Counted from the stretch's first letter, positions 1 to 8,876 are shown. The stretch is 64,000 nt of DNA from Providencia manganoxydans (GCF_016618195.1 NZ_CP067099.1:1054001-1118000), one strand, 5' to 3'. Numbers and translations are program-made. The notes: a model not told the origin generated them from the letters alone.

Positions 1-212
1 ACTGCTAAGACAATCACATCGGCTTGTTGTACAGCGGATACATTATCACTACTACTGATAATGCCATATTGTTGAGCTATTTTATCACGGCGAACAGGGG
101 TTGGTGAGCAAACCGTGATCATAGAGGCAGGGTAACCATGGCTAACTAATCCAGCAATAATTGCATTCGCCATATTTCCAGCGCCAATAAATGCGATTTT
201 TCGATGTTGCAT
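1..212 (-). CDS. proC: Pyrroline-5-carboxylate reductase, N-terminal part (cut by window edge)
   Basis: The first 70 codons are present and the rest lies beyond base 1. The protein begins MQHRKIAFIGAGNMANAI, a Rossmann NAD(P)-binding fingerprint (GAGNMA at residues 10-15) typical of ProC. ProC reduces pyrroline-5-carboxylate to proline in the cytoplasm, the step after the ProB and ProA reactions encoded further along (33.5-35.9 kb). The ATG at 210-212 has a good ribosome-binding site (AGGAGAA) upstream. It lies just downstream of yggS on the same strand, the usual enterobacterial order, so the two are probably co-transcribed. Confidence 0.93.
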   Translation of the reverse strand, partial: MQHRKIAFIGAGNMANAIIAGLVSHGYPASMITVCSPTPVRRDKIAQQYGIISSSDNVSAVQQADVIVLA

Positions 213-233
213 GCTGTTCTCCTTATTACCGTT

Positions 234-926
234 TTACCGTTGATAGTCTCGAGCACCAAAAATAGCGGTACCAATTCGTACTAGGGTAGAACCACAATGA
301 ATGGCTGCTGCCATATCATCAGTCATACCCATAGAAAGGGTATCGACACTAGGGTAGTGTGCTTGTAATTGCTGATACGCGTTTTCCATTTTGCGGAAAA
401 CTGAGCACTGGCGTTGATAATCAGTTTCAGGTGCAGGGATTGTCATTAAGCCACGTAGTACTAAATTAGGCTGTAGACTGACATACTTAGCAAGTTCGTC
501 CAGCTGCTCAAGTTGGATCCCTGATTTACTATTTTCATCACTAATATTAATTTGAATTAATACGTTTAATGGTGCTTTATCGCTAGGGCGCTGATCATTG
601 AGGCGCTGAGCGATTTTTTCACGATCAAGGGTATGAAACCAATCGAAATGTTCAGCAACAAGACGGCTTTTATTTGATTGTAATGGGCCGATAAAGTGCC
701 AAACGAGATCGGTTCTATCAGAGAAAAATTGGATTTTTTCAACACCTTCTTGAACATAATTTTCACCGAATTGACGCTGCCCAGCTGCAATGGCCTCTAA
801 AATAGCGTCACAAGGCTTGGTTTTGCTAACCGCAAGAAGTGTGATGTCATGTGAAGAGCGATGACATTCTGTGGCCGCTTGTTCAATGCGTGCTTTTACA
901 TCAGAGATATTACTTTGAATGGTCAT
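234..926 (-). CDS. yggS: PLP homeostasis protein, YggS/PLPBP family
   Basis: This is a cytoplasmic PLP-binding protein of the YggS/PROSC family. It has no known catalytic reaction and controls pyridoxal phosphate and amino-acid balance. The PLP-lysine motif VSKTKP (Lys about 35), FGENYVQE (about 53-60), the phosphate-binding region and the C-terminal IGTAIFGARDY are all present, and the length (230 aa) fits the family. The frame opens further upstream at a TTG (938), but the ATG at 926 gives an N-terminus matching E. coli YggS within one residue, so I chose it. The ribosome-binding site is weak at either start. The gene sits between ruvX and proC on the same strand; the pilT-like yggR gene found here in E. 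coli is missing. Confidence 0.93.
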   Translation of the reverse strand: MTIQSNISDVKARIEQAATECHRSSHDITLLAVSKTKPCDAILEAIAAGQRQFGENYVQEGVEKIQFFSDRTDLVWHFIGPLQSNKSRLVAEHFDWFHTLDREKIAQRLNDQRPSDKAPLNVLIQINISDENSKSGIQLEQLDELAKYVSLQPNLVLRGLMTIPAPETDYQRQCSVFRKMENAYQQLQAHYPSVDTLSMGMTDDMAAAIHCGSTLVRIGTAIFGARDYQR

Positions 927-1051
927 TATTCTGTTCAATTACATTAGGTGGATAATCAACAATGCCCCTAGTGTAAAGCATATTGCTTTATAACGGCACC
1001 TTTGCGTGCGTAGATTAATAAAAATTACACGACAAAAGATAACCTTTATAT

Positions 1052-1471
1052 TTATAGGTGCTGATCAAACCAACTTTCTAAGATCACAACCGCAGAAGCG
1101 GAGTCCACTTTGCCTTTACTTAAAGCTCGGTAGCCACCTTGCTCAAATAGATCGGCTTTTGCAGCAACCGTTGAAAGACGTTCATCGTGAAGCTCTACCT
1201 TTACACCAAAACGACCATGAATACGATTAGCAAAATTACGCGCTTGGCTGGTCACTAATTGTTCGGTGCCATCCATATTCAAAGGAAGGCCGACAATTAC
1301 TAATTGTGGTTGCCATTCCTTCAATAGTTTTTCTATTTGTTGCCAGTCAGGGCGACCGTCATTGGCTTTGAGGGAGGTTAAAGCGCGAGCTGTGCCAGTA
1401 ATTTCTTGGCCAATGGCAACGCCAATGCTTTTTGTTCCGAAATCAAAGGCGAGAAGTGTTCTGCTAGACAT
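1052..1471 (-). CDS. ruvX: Putative pre-16S rRNA nuclease YqgF/RuvX
   Basis: A 139-residue RNase H-fold protein that matches E. coli YqgF over its full length. Its family completes 5' processing of pre-16S rRNA and has also been named a RuvC-like resolvase. Visible landmarks are [10 protein letters not shown] with Asp10, GLPLNMDG (61-68), DERLST (96-101) and the last acidic residue in KVDSASA (Asp123), so the expected acidic active site is intact. Its ATG overlaps the stop codon of yqgE by one base (TAATG), which points to translational coupling within the gshB-yqgE-ruvX operon. Confidence 0.95.
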   Translation of the reverse strand: MSSRTLLAFDFGTKSIGVAIGQEITGTARALTSLKANDGRPDWQQIEKLLKEWQPQLVIVGLPLNMDGTEQLVTSQARNFANRIHGRFGVKVELHDERLSTVAAKADLFEQGGYRALSKGKVDSASAVVILESWFDQHL

Positions 1472-2034
1472 TATGCATGCCCTGCCTGCATAGAAATAGT
1501 TTGAATATTGATCCCCAATAGATTTGCAGCTGCTTGCCAGCGATCTTTGATTGGTGTGTTAAAAACCAGCTCTGGCGTTGCTTCGACAGTTAACCAGCTA
1601 TTTTCCATGATTTCATTTTCAAGTTGGCCTGGTTCCCAGCTTGCATAGCCTAATGCAACTAAAGATTGTATTGGATGGCGTTCGCTACCAAGGGTTTCTA
1701 AAATATCTTTAGACGTGGTGACCATCATATCATCATTAAGGTGCAAACTAGATGCAAACCCTTTGATTGGCGTATGTAAAATAAAACCATGCTCTTCAGC
1801 AACGGGACCACCTGCAATTACCGGTTTTGCTAGGTTACTTGCATTTGTGTCAGTAGAAATCGTAATTTCTAACTTTTCCAACATAGTACTGACCGAAAAG
1901 TCATCAATAGGTTTATTAATGACGATCCCCATCGCCCCTTTTTCATTGTGCTCGCACACATAGACCACTGATTGCTCAAAATAGGGATCAGTCAAGGATG
2001 GCATGGCTATCAAAAAATGATTTTGTAAGTTCAT
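1471..2034 (-). CDS. yqgE: UPF0301 family protein YqgE
   Basis: A 187-residue member of the UPF0301/DUF179 family (E. coli YqgE, also called AlgH in pseudomonads). The function is not established. Typical family sequence is seen at the N-terminus ([17 protein letters not shown]) and in MGIVINKP and the GGPV segment. It is cytoplasmic, with no signal peptide or membrane span. It lies between gshB and ruvX, as in most Enterobacterales, and its stop codon overlaps the ruvX start. The 150 bp before gshB hold a short ERIC-like element. Confidence 0.93.
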   Translation of the reverse strand: MNLQNHFLIAMPSLTDPYFEQSVVYVCEHNEKGAMGIVINKPIDDFSVSTMLEKLEITISTDTNASNLAKPVIAGGPVAEEHGFILHTPIKGFASSLHLNDDMMVTTSKDILETLGSERHPIQSLVALGYASWEPGQLENEIMENSWLTVEATPELVFNTPIKDRWQAAANLLGINIQTISMQAGHA

Positions 2035-2105
2035 AAATGGGTTATTTATTGCCTACTTTGATCGGTTGATTAGGAAAAGACGAGTTTTTGCCTTTTCATC
2101 TTAAA

Positions 2106-2178
2106 TATACTTGAAACAATCCAAGTTACATGTCGCTGAGCATCATCAACACACACATAACTTGAAGTATAACGGATA
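2106..2178. repeat. Short ERIC/IRU-like element (internally deleted), yqgE-gshB gap
   Basis: About 73 bp bounded by TATACTTGAAACAATCCAAG on the left and CTTGAAGTATAACGGATA on the right. The ends resemble the termini of the ERIC-like copies elsewhere in the window, but the central part is missing. It lies within the yqgE-gshB spacer, so it is probably part of the operon transcript. Confidence 0.55.
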
Positions 2179-2185
2179 GAAAATA

Positions 2186-3133
2186 TTATTTTCTGATATC
2201 GCGCTCAATAGCATCCATCAGCATACCTGTAATGGAAACATCATAAGCAGCTTCGATTTCACGAGCACAAGTTGGACTTGTCACGTTAATTTCAGTCAGT
2301 CTATCACCAATAATATCCAGTCCAACAAAATATAGGCCTTTAGCTTTTAAGGTTGGTGCAACAGCGCGGGCAATGGCCCAATCACTTTCACTAAGAGGGC
2401 GAGCCTCACCACGTCCACCAGCAGCAAGGTTACCGCGGGTTTCCCCTTGTGCAGGAATACGAGCAAGGCAGTATGGGACAGGTTCACCATCAACCACTAA
2501 CACACGTTTGTCCCCCTCTTTAATGGCAGGAAGATAGTTTTGTGCCATGCAGTAACGCGTTGCGTGTTCTGTCAGCGTTTCAATGATAACACCGACGTTA
2601 GGATCATCTTGTTTCAGGCGGAAAATAGATGCGCCACCCATACCGTCAAGAGGTTTAAAAATAACATCACCATGTTTTTGGTGGAATTCACGTAGTTGTT
2701 TAGCACTACGGGTGACGAGGGTATCTGGTGTTAATTCAGGGAACCATGCCGTAAACAATTTTTCGTTACAGTCACGTAGGCTTTGTGGTTTGTTAACAAT
2801 CAAAGCGCCGGCTTGTTCGGCTCGTTCAAGGATATAGGTTGCGTAAATAAACTCAGTATCAAAAGGGGGATCTTTACGCATTAAAATCGCGTCAAGAGAG
2901 CCGAGGGCTATATCTTGTTCAGACTTGAATTCATACCATTTGCTTGGGTTTTCTTCGACGGTGACAACCTTAGTGGTTGCGCGTGCTTCGCCTTGGTATA
3001 AATAGAGATCATTCATCTCCATATAGTGAATTTCATAACCACGACGTTGAGCTTCCAGCATCATAGCAAAACTAGTATCTTTCTTGATTTTAATGGATGA
3101 AATAGGATCCATTACTATACCGAGCTTGATCAT
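2186..3133 (-). CDS. gshB: Glutathione synthetase
   Basis: An ATP-grasp enzyme of 315 residues (E. coli 316) that joins glycine to gamma-glutamylcysteine, the second step of glutathione synthesis. The first-step gene, gshA, is at 46.3 kb. Visible motifs are MRKDPPFD (85-92), the nucleotide-binding Lys160 with the glycine-rich loop (about 163-168), ETRGNLAAGG (231-240) and the C-terminal EINVTSPTC (281-289). The start MIKLGIVMDP has a ribosome-binding site about 7 bp upstream (AAGGAG). It is 9 bp from rsmE and belongs to the same minus-strand operon as yqgE and ruvX. Confidence 0.97.
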   Translation of the reverse strand: MIKLGIVMDPISSIKIKKDTSFAMMLEAQRRGYEIHYMEMNDLYLYQGEARATTKVVTVEENPSKWYEFKSEQDIALGSLDAILMRKDPPFDTEFIYATYILERAEQAGALIVNKPQSLRDCNEKLFTAWFPELTPDTLVTRSAKQLREFHQKHGDVIFKPLDGMGGASIFRLKQDDPNVGVIIETLTEHATRYCMAQNYLPAIKEGDKRVLVVDGEPVPYCLARIPAQGETRGNLAAGGRGEARPLSESDWAIARAVAPTLKAKGLYFVGLDIIGDRLTEINVTSPTCAREIEAAYDVSITGMLMDAIERDIRK

Positions 3134-3142
3134 TTTTTCTCC

Positions 3143-3874
3143 TTAACCTAGGTCACCTAGGCGCACTTGTAGTGCGGTGATTGCGGTTAGCGCAGTCGTT
3201 TCTGTTCTTAATACTCTTGGCCCTAACAAAATATCGGTAAATTGATAATTGGCTGTCATTGCGATTTCTTCATCACTTAACCCACCTTCAGGGCCGATTA
3301 ATAGGCGAACTTTATTTAATTCGGCGGGCAATGTATTGATACTTTGTGTTGCTCTAGGGTGTAAATTGATTTTAAACCCACCGTCGTCCTCTGCACACCA
3401 TGCTTCAAGAGATTGGATAGGACGGATTTGTGGGATGCGGTTACGACCACATTGCTCACAAGCGGCAATGGCTATCTTCTGCCACTGTAGTAATTTTTTT
3501 TCGAGTCTTTCGCCATCTAAACGCACGCCACAACGTTCTGACAATAATGGCGTAATGGTATTAACACCAAGTTCTACCGATTTTTGAATGGTAAACTCCA
3601 TTTTCTCACCGCGGGAAATGACCTGCCCAAGGTGCAAATCTAATGGTGATTCTCTGTCATCAAATTGGCTGCTGACAATATTGACCGAGACTTTCTTTTT
3701 ACTTGCTTCTGATATTTCAGCGCTAAAAACCTGATTTGTCCCATCAAATAACTCAAGCTTTTGGCCTGCCGTCATGCGAAGAACGCGGCCGACATGGTTA
3801 GCAGCATCATCGTCAAGAGCGATTGTTGTATTGGTTTGGAGTGGCTCAGGGTGATAAATGCGTGGGATGCGCAT
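3143..3874 (-). CDS. rsmE: 16S rRNA m3U1498 methyltransferase
   Basis: A SPOUT-class methyltransferase of 243 residues that methylates N3 of U1498 in 16S rRNA, using S-adenosylmethionine. It has an N-terminal PUA-like segment and the C-terminal knot motifs [12 protein letters not shown] (GPEGG at about 194-198) and [11 protein letters not shown] (about 217-227). It is the first gene of the minus-strand group rsmE-gshB-yqgE-ruvX, which matches E. coli order. The spacer upstream (3875-4300) probably carries the promoter, but I could not fix one. Confidence 0.96.
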   Translation of the reverse strand: MRIPRIYHPEPLQTNTTIALDDDAANHVGRVLRMTAGQKLELFDGTNQVFSAEISEASKKKVSVNIVSSQFDDRESPLDLHLGQVISRGEKMEFTIQKSVELGVNTITPLLSERCGVRLDGERLEKKLLQWQKIAIAACEQCGRNRIPQIRPIQSLEAWCAEDDGGFKINLHPRATQSINTLPAELNKVRLLIGPEGGLSDEEIAMTANYQFTDILLGPRVLRTETTALTAITALQVRLGDLG

Positions 3875-4140
3875 AATTTTTCCTTAAAAAATACAAGGTT
3901 AAAAATACAGATAGCAAAAATAAAATATGGGGTTTAAATCCCTAAATGCAAGGGAGACACTTAAGTTTATAGTGATTTGAACCGTTTTTGTAGTCTACTT
4001 TGTGTGGCATTGGTAGGGTGTATATATTTAGTGGATTTAAAAAAACCGTTGATTATAAAGGATAAAACGATGATTTACATCGGAATTACTGTGTATGGGG
4101 AAAAGACGAATCACGGTATATTGTTAGCATATAACGAGTA

Positions 4141-4267
4141 TATACACGTCATACTGCAAGTTACAGGGTTGTTGATTACGCTCAGTTAGTCGAGTCACAT
4201 AGTTTATCTCTGCTTCTCGCCTACCTTCGCTTGTCGCCTACCTGCACCTTGAATTATTTAGAGTATA
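4141..4267 (+). repeat. ERIC/IRU-like element, 127 bp, in the rsmE-prepilin peptidase gap
   Basis: The left end is TATACACGTCATACTGCAAG and the right end is CACCTTGAATTATTTAGAG followed by TATA. The ends are imperfect inverted repeats of about 26 bp, and the length equals the classical 127 bp ERIC. The core contains the ERIC-like GCTTGTCGCCTA segment. It fills much of the 426-bp gap between divergent rsmE and the prepilin peptidase gene. The remainder (3875-4140) is AT-rich, and I see nothing else firm in it. Confidence 0.8.
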
Positions 4268-4300
4268 GCGGCACTAAAGGAATGGGTAAGGAAGACTCTA

Positions 4301-5140
4301 ATGCTATTTTCTGTCGAGCGGATTTATCACAAAATTACCAATAATCTCTCTCTTTTACCTTTTCATTATACTGATGGCATTATCTCTTCTACTCTTTCAG
4401 CTTTAACATTGTGTCGAGGTAATTTTTGTCTTGAAAATATTAACGGAAAATGTTTTTTTGGATTGTTCGAAAATAGTTGTTATGACCGACTGTTATTGAT
4501 GATCATTCTTATATTTTTATCCGCAAAGAACACGCAGTGGTGGTTACAATATATTCCAGTTAAATATTTTCATAAAGAACGAATTAACATTAAGACTATA
4601 TGGTTAGTACTGTTATACCTTCCTTTAATATTTATTAATACGTTATTAAATAATGAGTTAATAATTATTGCCTTATTCACTTTCTTTTTAAACATCATGG
4701 TTTGCCTATTTATCATTGACCTTAAAACGGGTTATCTCCCTGATATACTTGTTTATCCATTATTGTGGGCTGGTTTGGTATATCAAAGTTGTATAACACA
4801 AGGCAATGTGGTTTCTGCTGTATATGCGGTTGTGATTAGTTATCTTTCCATAATGCTAATCACTATGATCATGGAAAAAATCCGCCAACGCCCACAAATG
4901 GGGCGGGGGGATTTAAAGCTGATAGCTGCTGGTGCTGCATGGATAGGTCTGGTGGATTTACCCTATTTTTTAGCCTTAGCTGCTGTGTTTGGTACAATAC
5001 ATTATTGCATTGCTTATCACATTAAAAAGCACAACAACGTGCTTCATGCGATTCCATTTGGGCCTGCGATTACACTCAGTGCCAGTTATTGGTTGTTTGC
5101 ACCTTCACTCAATCCATTTATTATAAAAATAATGGGTTAA
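4301..5140 (+). CDS. Solitary type 4 prepilin peptidase (A24 family), divergent N-terminus
   Basis: A polytopic membrane protein of 279 residues with about 6-7 hydrophobic segments. The C-terminal half has the aspartyl prepilin peptidase signatures IIDLKTGYLPD (Asp140/Asp148) and GRGDLKL (Asp204), plus IPFGPAI (251-257). These enzymes cut leader peptides from type IV pilins and type II secretion pseudopilins at the inner membrane. The N-terminal third does not show the paired CxxC motifs of bifunctional PilD enzymes, so methylation activity is doubtful. The few cysteines at about 38, 43 and 51 are not in that pattern. AAGGA precedes the ATG by about 8 bp. No pilin or secretion gene is nearby, so its substrate must lie elsewhere. 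Confidence 0.85.
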   Translation: MLFSVERIYHKITNNLSLLPFHYTDGIISSTLSALTLCRGNFCLENINGKCFFGLFENSCYDRLLLMIILIFLSAKNTQWWLQYIPVKYFHKERINIKTIWLVLLYLPLIFINTLLNNELIIIALFTFFLNIMVCLFIIDLKTGYLPDILVYPLLWAGLVYQSCITQGNVVSAVYAVVISYLSIMLITMIMEKIRQRPQMGRGDLKLIAAGAAWIGLVDLPYFLALAAVFGTIHYCIAYHIKKHNNVLHAIPFGPAITLSASYWLFAPSLNPFIIKIMG

Positions 5141-5142
5141 AT

Positions 5143-5787
5143 TTAATGGCTGGTTGCAACTATTGAATCTAAAAACTGCTGCCATTGTTCTACATCGCTT
5201 AAATAGTTTTGTAATGGCACGCGCAACCATTTGCCCTGTTGCTGGATTAATAATGTTGGGAAGCCTGAAGAGCCTGACTGTGCAAGTAATTGGCGACTAT
5301 AGTGAATATGCTGTTCTAGATTATCGCCACCTTGTAGTAGGTAATCGCGCTGATATTGCTCAATATCCAAATCTATTTCATGTGCGATTTCTAATAGAGT
5401 ATTGGGTTCGCTAATATGTCGGCCTGAAACATAATGAGCATGTTGAACCGCTTTTAGCATAGTTAGTGCTTTGTGTTGCTGAGCTGCTGCAAGGATAGCT
5501 TGCAATGGTGGTGCAGAATCAAGTACCAGATCTGGCTCATCCAACATGTTTAGGTATTGCTTACCAAACACTTGTCCCGTCATAGCGGCAATGCGTTTAT
5601 CCGATTGTTTAATATGTTCACGAAACTGATTATCCATATGTAAACGGGATGCACCTGCAAGCATTCCTCCGCCATGAAGTTCTAAAGCAATATTAGGATG
5701 AGCATTCGCAATTTCAATGAGTGGTGATGCCCCATAGCACCAGCCACAAAGCGGATCATAAATATAATGTAGGGTTATTTTACTCAC
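5143..5787 (-). CDS. DsbA-family (thioredoxin-fold) protein with CGWC active site
   Basis: A 214-residue thioredoxin-fold protein whose N-terminus carries YIYDPLCGWCYGASP (Cys14/Cys17). A cis-proline motif, SGFPTLL (Pro177), comes late in the sequence, with a helical insertion between them as in DsbA/FrnE-like proteins. There is no signal peptide, so it is probably cytoplasmic, unlike true DsbA. The family is annotated as predicted protein-disulfide isomerase, and its substrate is unknown. It follows the MBL-fold gene on the same strand with a 54-bp gap, so the two are probably co-transcribed under the divergent LysR gene. It converges tail to tail with the prepilin peptidase gene, 2 bp apart. 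Confidence 0.85.
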   Translation of the reverse strand: MSKITLHYIYDPLCGWCYGASPLIEIANAHPNIALELHGGGMLAGASRLHMDNQFREHIKQSDKRIAAMTGQVFGKQYLNMLDEPDLVLDSAPPLQAILAAAQQHKALTMLKAVQHAHYVSGRHISEPNTLLEIAHEIDLDIEQYQRDYLLQGGDNLEQHIHYSRQLLAQSGSSGFPTLLIQQQGKWLRVPLQNYLSDVEQWQQFLDSIVATSH

Positions 5788-5841
5788 GGTTTATCCTCTA
5801 TTAATGTCGTGGCCGAGCTAAGTCGGCCAACCATGATTATT

Positions 5842-6717
5842 TTATTGTGGCCACTGCATTTCGCCTTTGATAACTTTGGCACTCAATTCTAGGCTCGATT
5901 TGTCATCAAGGTTAGGGTAAGCCTCTTCCATTTTACTGGTTAGCATTTTGGCATCTTTACTCTGTTCTGCCATCGATTCAAATGTATTCAAATATTGCTG
6001 AGTAAAAGTAACTGTACCTAAATCCATTTTTGAATTCCCCGTGAAATGACCGGGAACAACGATTTCAGGTTTTAGCGCTTGAATGCCTTCTAATGTTTGT
6101 TGCCAATGTTGACGAGATAGTTTGGTTTGGGTATCAGCAATCCAAATGTGGATATTATCTGAAACGACAACACCGCCAACGACAGCTTTAAGTGACGGAA
6201 CCCACACATAGGTGCGATCAGGGGCTGGGCCATCACTCCCTTTAATAAGCAAGGTTTCACCATCAACAGTAAAACTATTACCTTGTATCACATCCGGAAC
6301 GACTAGTGCTGTCGGAGCTTGCTCTTTAAGTACTTCACCCCAATACGCCAACTTACCATCTTTCGATGCTTTAATGGCTTCGACAGTTTCTTTTGTTGCG
6401 ACCACTTTTGCATCTGGAAATGCTTTGGTGATGGTATCTAATCCAAAGTAATAATCAGGATCTGAATGACTGATATAAATAGTTGTTAATGTTTTATTTA
6501 ATGCTTTGATTTTATTAACCAGAGCTTGAGCATCATTTTTTTGAAATTGAGCATCGATTAAAACAACTTCCTTATCACCGCTAATAATTTCAGAAGAAAC
6601 AGGGAATACACTGTTATTTCTTGGGTTATAAACATCGAGCTTTAGATCGGCGGCCTGAGCTAATGAGGTACTCATCAATAGAATTGAGGCGGCAACTGCT
6701 GTGTGTAGTTTCATCAT
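5842..6717 (-). CDS. Secreted metallo-beta-lactamase-fold protein with altered metal motif
   Basis: A 291-residue protein with an N-terminal signal peptide (cleavage likely after SLAQA, about 22), so it is periplasmic. It has the MBL-fold layout (VVLIDAQF at about 51-58, VPGHF at about 221-225). The usual HxHxDH zinc motif reads HSDPDYYFG (84-92), which keeps one His and Asp but lacks the second and third histidines. This variant belongs to a known group of MBL-fold proteins whose substrate I cannot name. Zinc binding and hydrolase activity are therefore uncertain. It is transcribed away from the LysR gene at 6838 and upstream of the DsbA-like gene. Confidence 0.82.
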   Translation of the reverse strand: MMKLHTAVAASILLMSTSLAQAADLKLDVYNPRNNSVFPVSSEIISGDKEVVLIDAQFQKNDAQALVNKIKALNKTLTTIYISHSDPDYYFGLDTITKAFPDAKVVATKETVEAIKASKDGKLAYWGEVLKEQAPTALVVPDVIQGNSFTVDGETLLIKGSDGPAPDRTYVWVPSLKAVVGGVVVSDNIHIWIADTQTKLSRQHWQQTLEGIQALKPEIVVPGHFTGNSKMDLGTVTFTQQYLNTFESMAEQSKDAKMLTSKMEEAYPNLDDKSSLELSAKVIKGEMQWPQ

Positions 6718-6837
6718 TTATTTCCAATTGTTGGTTAGTTTGTCTCATCTGTCTGGAATAGGTGTATATTAAATTGCAATAATGATGAGAAAAACGCCAT
6801 AATGAGCAAATGTTTGTTGCATAAATCGGTCAAATAG

Positions 6838-7758
6838 ATGGATAGGCTAACGGCAGTTCAAGTTTTTATTAGTATTGTAGAGCAGGGCAGTATGAGTGCT
6901 GCGGCGGATAAATTGGATATGTCGCGTGCGATGGTAACGCGTTATCTTTTTGAAATGGAACAATGGGTGGGGGTACGCTTGCTGAACCGCACAACCAGAC
7001 GATTGAGTTTAACTTCGGCTGGAGAAAGCGTTTATCAGCAAGCACTTAAATTGAATGCATTGTCTCTAACATTGCCTGTACAACAAAAACATGATGCTAA
7101 TGAACTAACAGGTTTGGTGCGCATTAGTTGCGCACAGTCAATTGCTAGTCAAGTCCTTTCCGTCGCAATGACAGAGTTTCTTAACCAGTATCCTAATATG
7201 GCGATTGATCTGAGCATTACCAACAAAGCGGTAAACTTAGTTGAAGAACGGATAGATCTTGCAATCCGTATTACTAACCAATTAGAGCCGAGTTTAATTG
7301 CAAAACCATTATCAACTTGCCATTCGGTGATTTGTGCCGCACCTTCTTTTTTAAAAGATAAAAAAATACCGGTTAAACCTGAAGATTTAGCCCCTATGGA
7401 ATGTTTAACTTATAACTTCTTCGGCCGCAGTTTATGGCGATTTGAAAAGAACGGTGAGCCTTTTTCTGTGTTAGTGGGGGGGCGATTAAGCGCTGATGAG
7501 TCTGTCTTTTTATCTCAAGCCGCATTAAATGGAGCCGGTATTGCAATGCAGCCCTATTTATCGGTAAAAAAATACCTTGAATCGGGAGAGCTTATCCAAT
7601 TACTACCAGATTATACACCGCAGCCACTTGGGATTTATGCGGTTTATACCAGTCGGCAAAATATGCCTACAACATTAAGGGCGGTATTAGATTTTCTTGG
7701 TAATTGGTTTGCAACCTCGGAATATTGGTTATCAATGCTCCAACAGCGCCACACTTAA
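6838..7758 (+). CDS. LysR-family transcriptional regulator, divergent from MBL-fold gene
   Basis: A 306-residue LysR-type regulator. The N-terminal winged helix-turn-helix (about 1-60) reads DRLTAVQVFISIVEQGSM and then RLLNRTTRRLSLT, followed by a periplasmic-binding-protein-like effector domain. The sequence is closest in style to the LrhA/PecT-distant DsdC/YafC-type group, but I do not recognise a specific name. It is divergent from the MBL-fold/DsbA-like pair across a 120-bp spacer, the usual arrangement for a LysR protein controlling its neighbour. Its 3' end overlaps that of convergent lysR by 27 bp (7732-7758). Confidence 0.88.
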   Translation: MDRLTAVQVFISIVEQGSMSAAADKLDMSRAMVTRYLFEMEQWVGVRLLNRTTRRLSLTSAGESVYQQALKLNALSLTLPVQQKHDANELTGLVRISCAQSIASQVLSVAMTEFLNQYPNMAIDLSITNKAVNLVEERIDLAIRITNQLEPSLIAKPLSTCHSVICAAPSFLKDKKIPVKPEDLAPMECLTYNFFGRSLWRFEKNGEPFSVLVGGRLSADESVFLSQAALNGAGIAMQPYLSVKKYLESGELIQLLPDYTPQPLGIYAVYTSRQNMPTTLRAVLDFLGNWFATSEYWLSMLQQRHT

Positions 7759-8667
7759 ATCCCGCTCTGTTTGTGCAAATATATCTTGTAAATAGCGAGT
7801 GAAAACATCTGATAACTCTGAGGATGGGCGATGAATGGGTTTTATTAGGCTTACGGTAAATGGGATCGCAAAGCTAAGCGGTCGAATAATAAGCTTACCA
7901 GATGATTGCTGATGAAAATCTAACGCAGTAATTGGATTGACGATTGAAATACCAATGCCTTTTAGTGCCATCGCACAAATCGATGATGCTGAATGGGTTT
8001 CCATCACCATTTTTCTGTCTATTTGCTGTTGAGAAAAAATGGCATCAATGACTTGTCGATAGCTATCAGTTAGTGAGAGGCTGATAAAACTTTGCTGCTG
8101 AAAATCAGCTGGTGTCAGTATTGCCTTATTTTCAAGAGGATGGCCGCTTGGTAAGACACAAACTTCATTCAGTGAGCCTAATGTCAGTTGCTCAGTACCG
8201 GGTGGGGTTTGCAAATGCTCGGTTAATCCAAAATCATAGCGCTGAGCCGATAACCACTCTTCTAAAATGGGAGATTCCTGCGGGATAACCGTTAAACTCA
8301 CTTCAGGGTAGTCAGCCATAAATTTTTGGCAAACATGCGGCAATAATGATTGTGCGAAAGCCGGTAAACAAATGACAGAGAGTTGAGCGTTATCAAAGCG
8401 GCGGATCGTCTGCGCCGAGTTTTTTATACGTTCTAATCCATAATATGAACGCTCCACTTCTTCAAAAAAACGTAGCCCCTGAGTGGTTGGTTTTAAACGA
8501 CCTTTAATACGATCAAACAATTTAAACTGTAATAGGTGTTCAAGCCGAGCCAGCTCACGGCTGATTGTTGGCTGAGAGGTGTTCAGTAAGAGTGCCGCTT
8601 CAGTTAAATTTGGCGTGGTCATTACTGCCCGAAAAATTTCAATATGCCGCCAAGAAAATGTGTTCAT
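7732..8667 (-). CDS. lysR: LysR, transcriptional activator of lysA
   Basis: A 311-residue LysR-type regulator, the family's namesake. It activates lysA in response to diaminopimelate and low lysine. The sequence matches E. coli LysR closely: RHIEIFRAVMT at residues 7-17, TSQPTISRELARLE in the recognition helix, and VPQESPILEEWLSAQR-like sequence in the effector domain. The open frame extends 6 bp further to a TTG (8673). The ATG at 8667 follows AGGATTGGCG and places RHIEIF at the same residue as in E. coli, so it is preferred. lysA is divergent across about 210 bp, and an ERIC-like element fills half of that regulatory gap. Confidence 0.95.
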   Translation of the reverse strand: MNTFSWRHIEIFRAVMTTPNLTEAALLLNTSQPTISRELARLEHLLQFKLFDRIKGRLKPTTQGLRFFEEVERSYYGLERIKNSAQTIRRFDNAQLSVICLPAFAQSLLPHVCQKFMADYPEVSLTVIPQESPILEEWLSAQRYDFGLTEHLQTPPGTEQLTLGSLNEVCVLPSGHPLENKAILTPADFQQQSFISLSLTDSYRQVIDAIFSQQQIDRKMVMETHSASSICAMALKGIGISIVNPITALDFHQQSSGKLIIRPLSFAIPFTVSLIKPIHRPSSELSDVFTRYLQDIFAQTERDLSVALLEH

Positions 8668-8771
8668 CGCCAATCCTATATCAAAAGTGAATAGATTCTA
8701 ACAAAATGGATATTTTTTTTCCCGACTATTCTCTGAATAATAGAAGGTATAATAAAAATGGTTAGAGGATC

Positions 8772-8874
8772 TATACTCCAAGTGATGCGAGTTGCCGTTA
8801 GGCGACAAACGAAGATAGACGGGGAGCATAGATAAACTATCAACAATACTGAAACTTGAAGGATTTCGGGTATA
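8772..8874 (-). repeat. ERIC/IRU-like element abutting the lysA start codon
   Basis: The element is about 103 bp in reverse orientation: TATACTCCAAGTGATGCGAG at the left and CTTGAAGGATTTCGGGTATA at the right, which ends 2 bp before the lysA ATG. Its reverse complement closely matches the copy downstream of lysA at 10260-10364. The AAGGA that could serve as the lysA ribosome-binding site (8858-8862) lies inside this terminus. Confidence 0.78.
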
Positions 8875-8876
8875 CA

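Noticed and set aside
3977..4189. 70-residue open frame after rsmE
   Set aside because: TTG start, no clear ribosome-binding site, and its 3' part runs into the ERIC-like repeat.
8668..8876. Lysine riboswitch upstream of lysA
   Set aside because: No lysine riboswitch (L box) motifs seen; a LysR/ERIC-type arrangement explains the spacer better.
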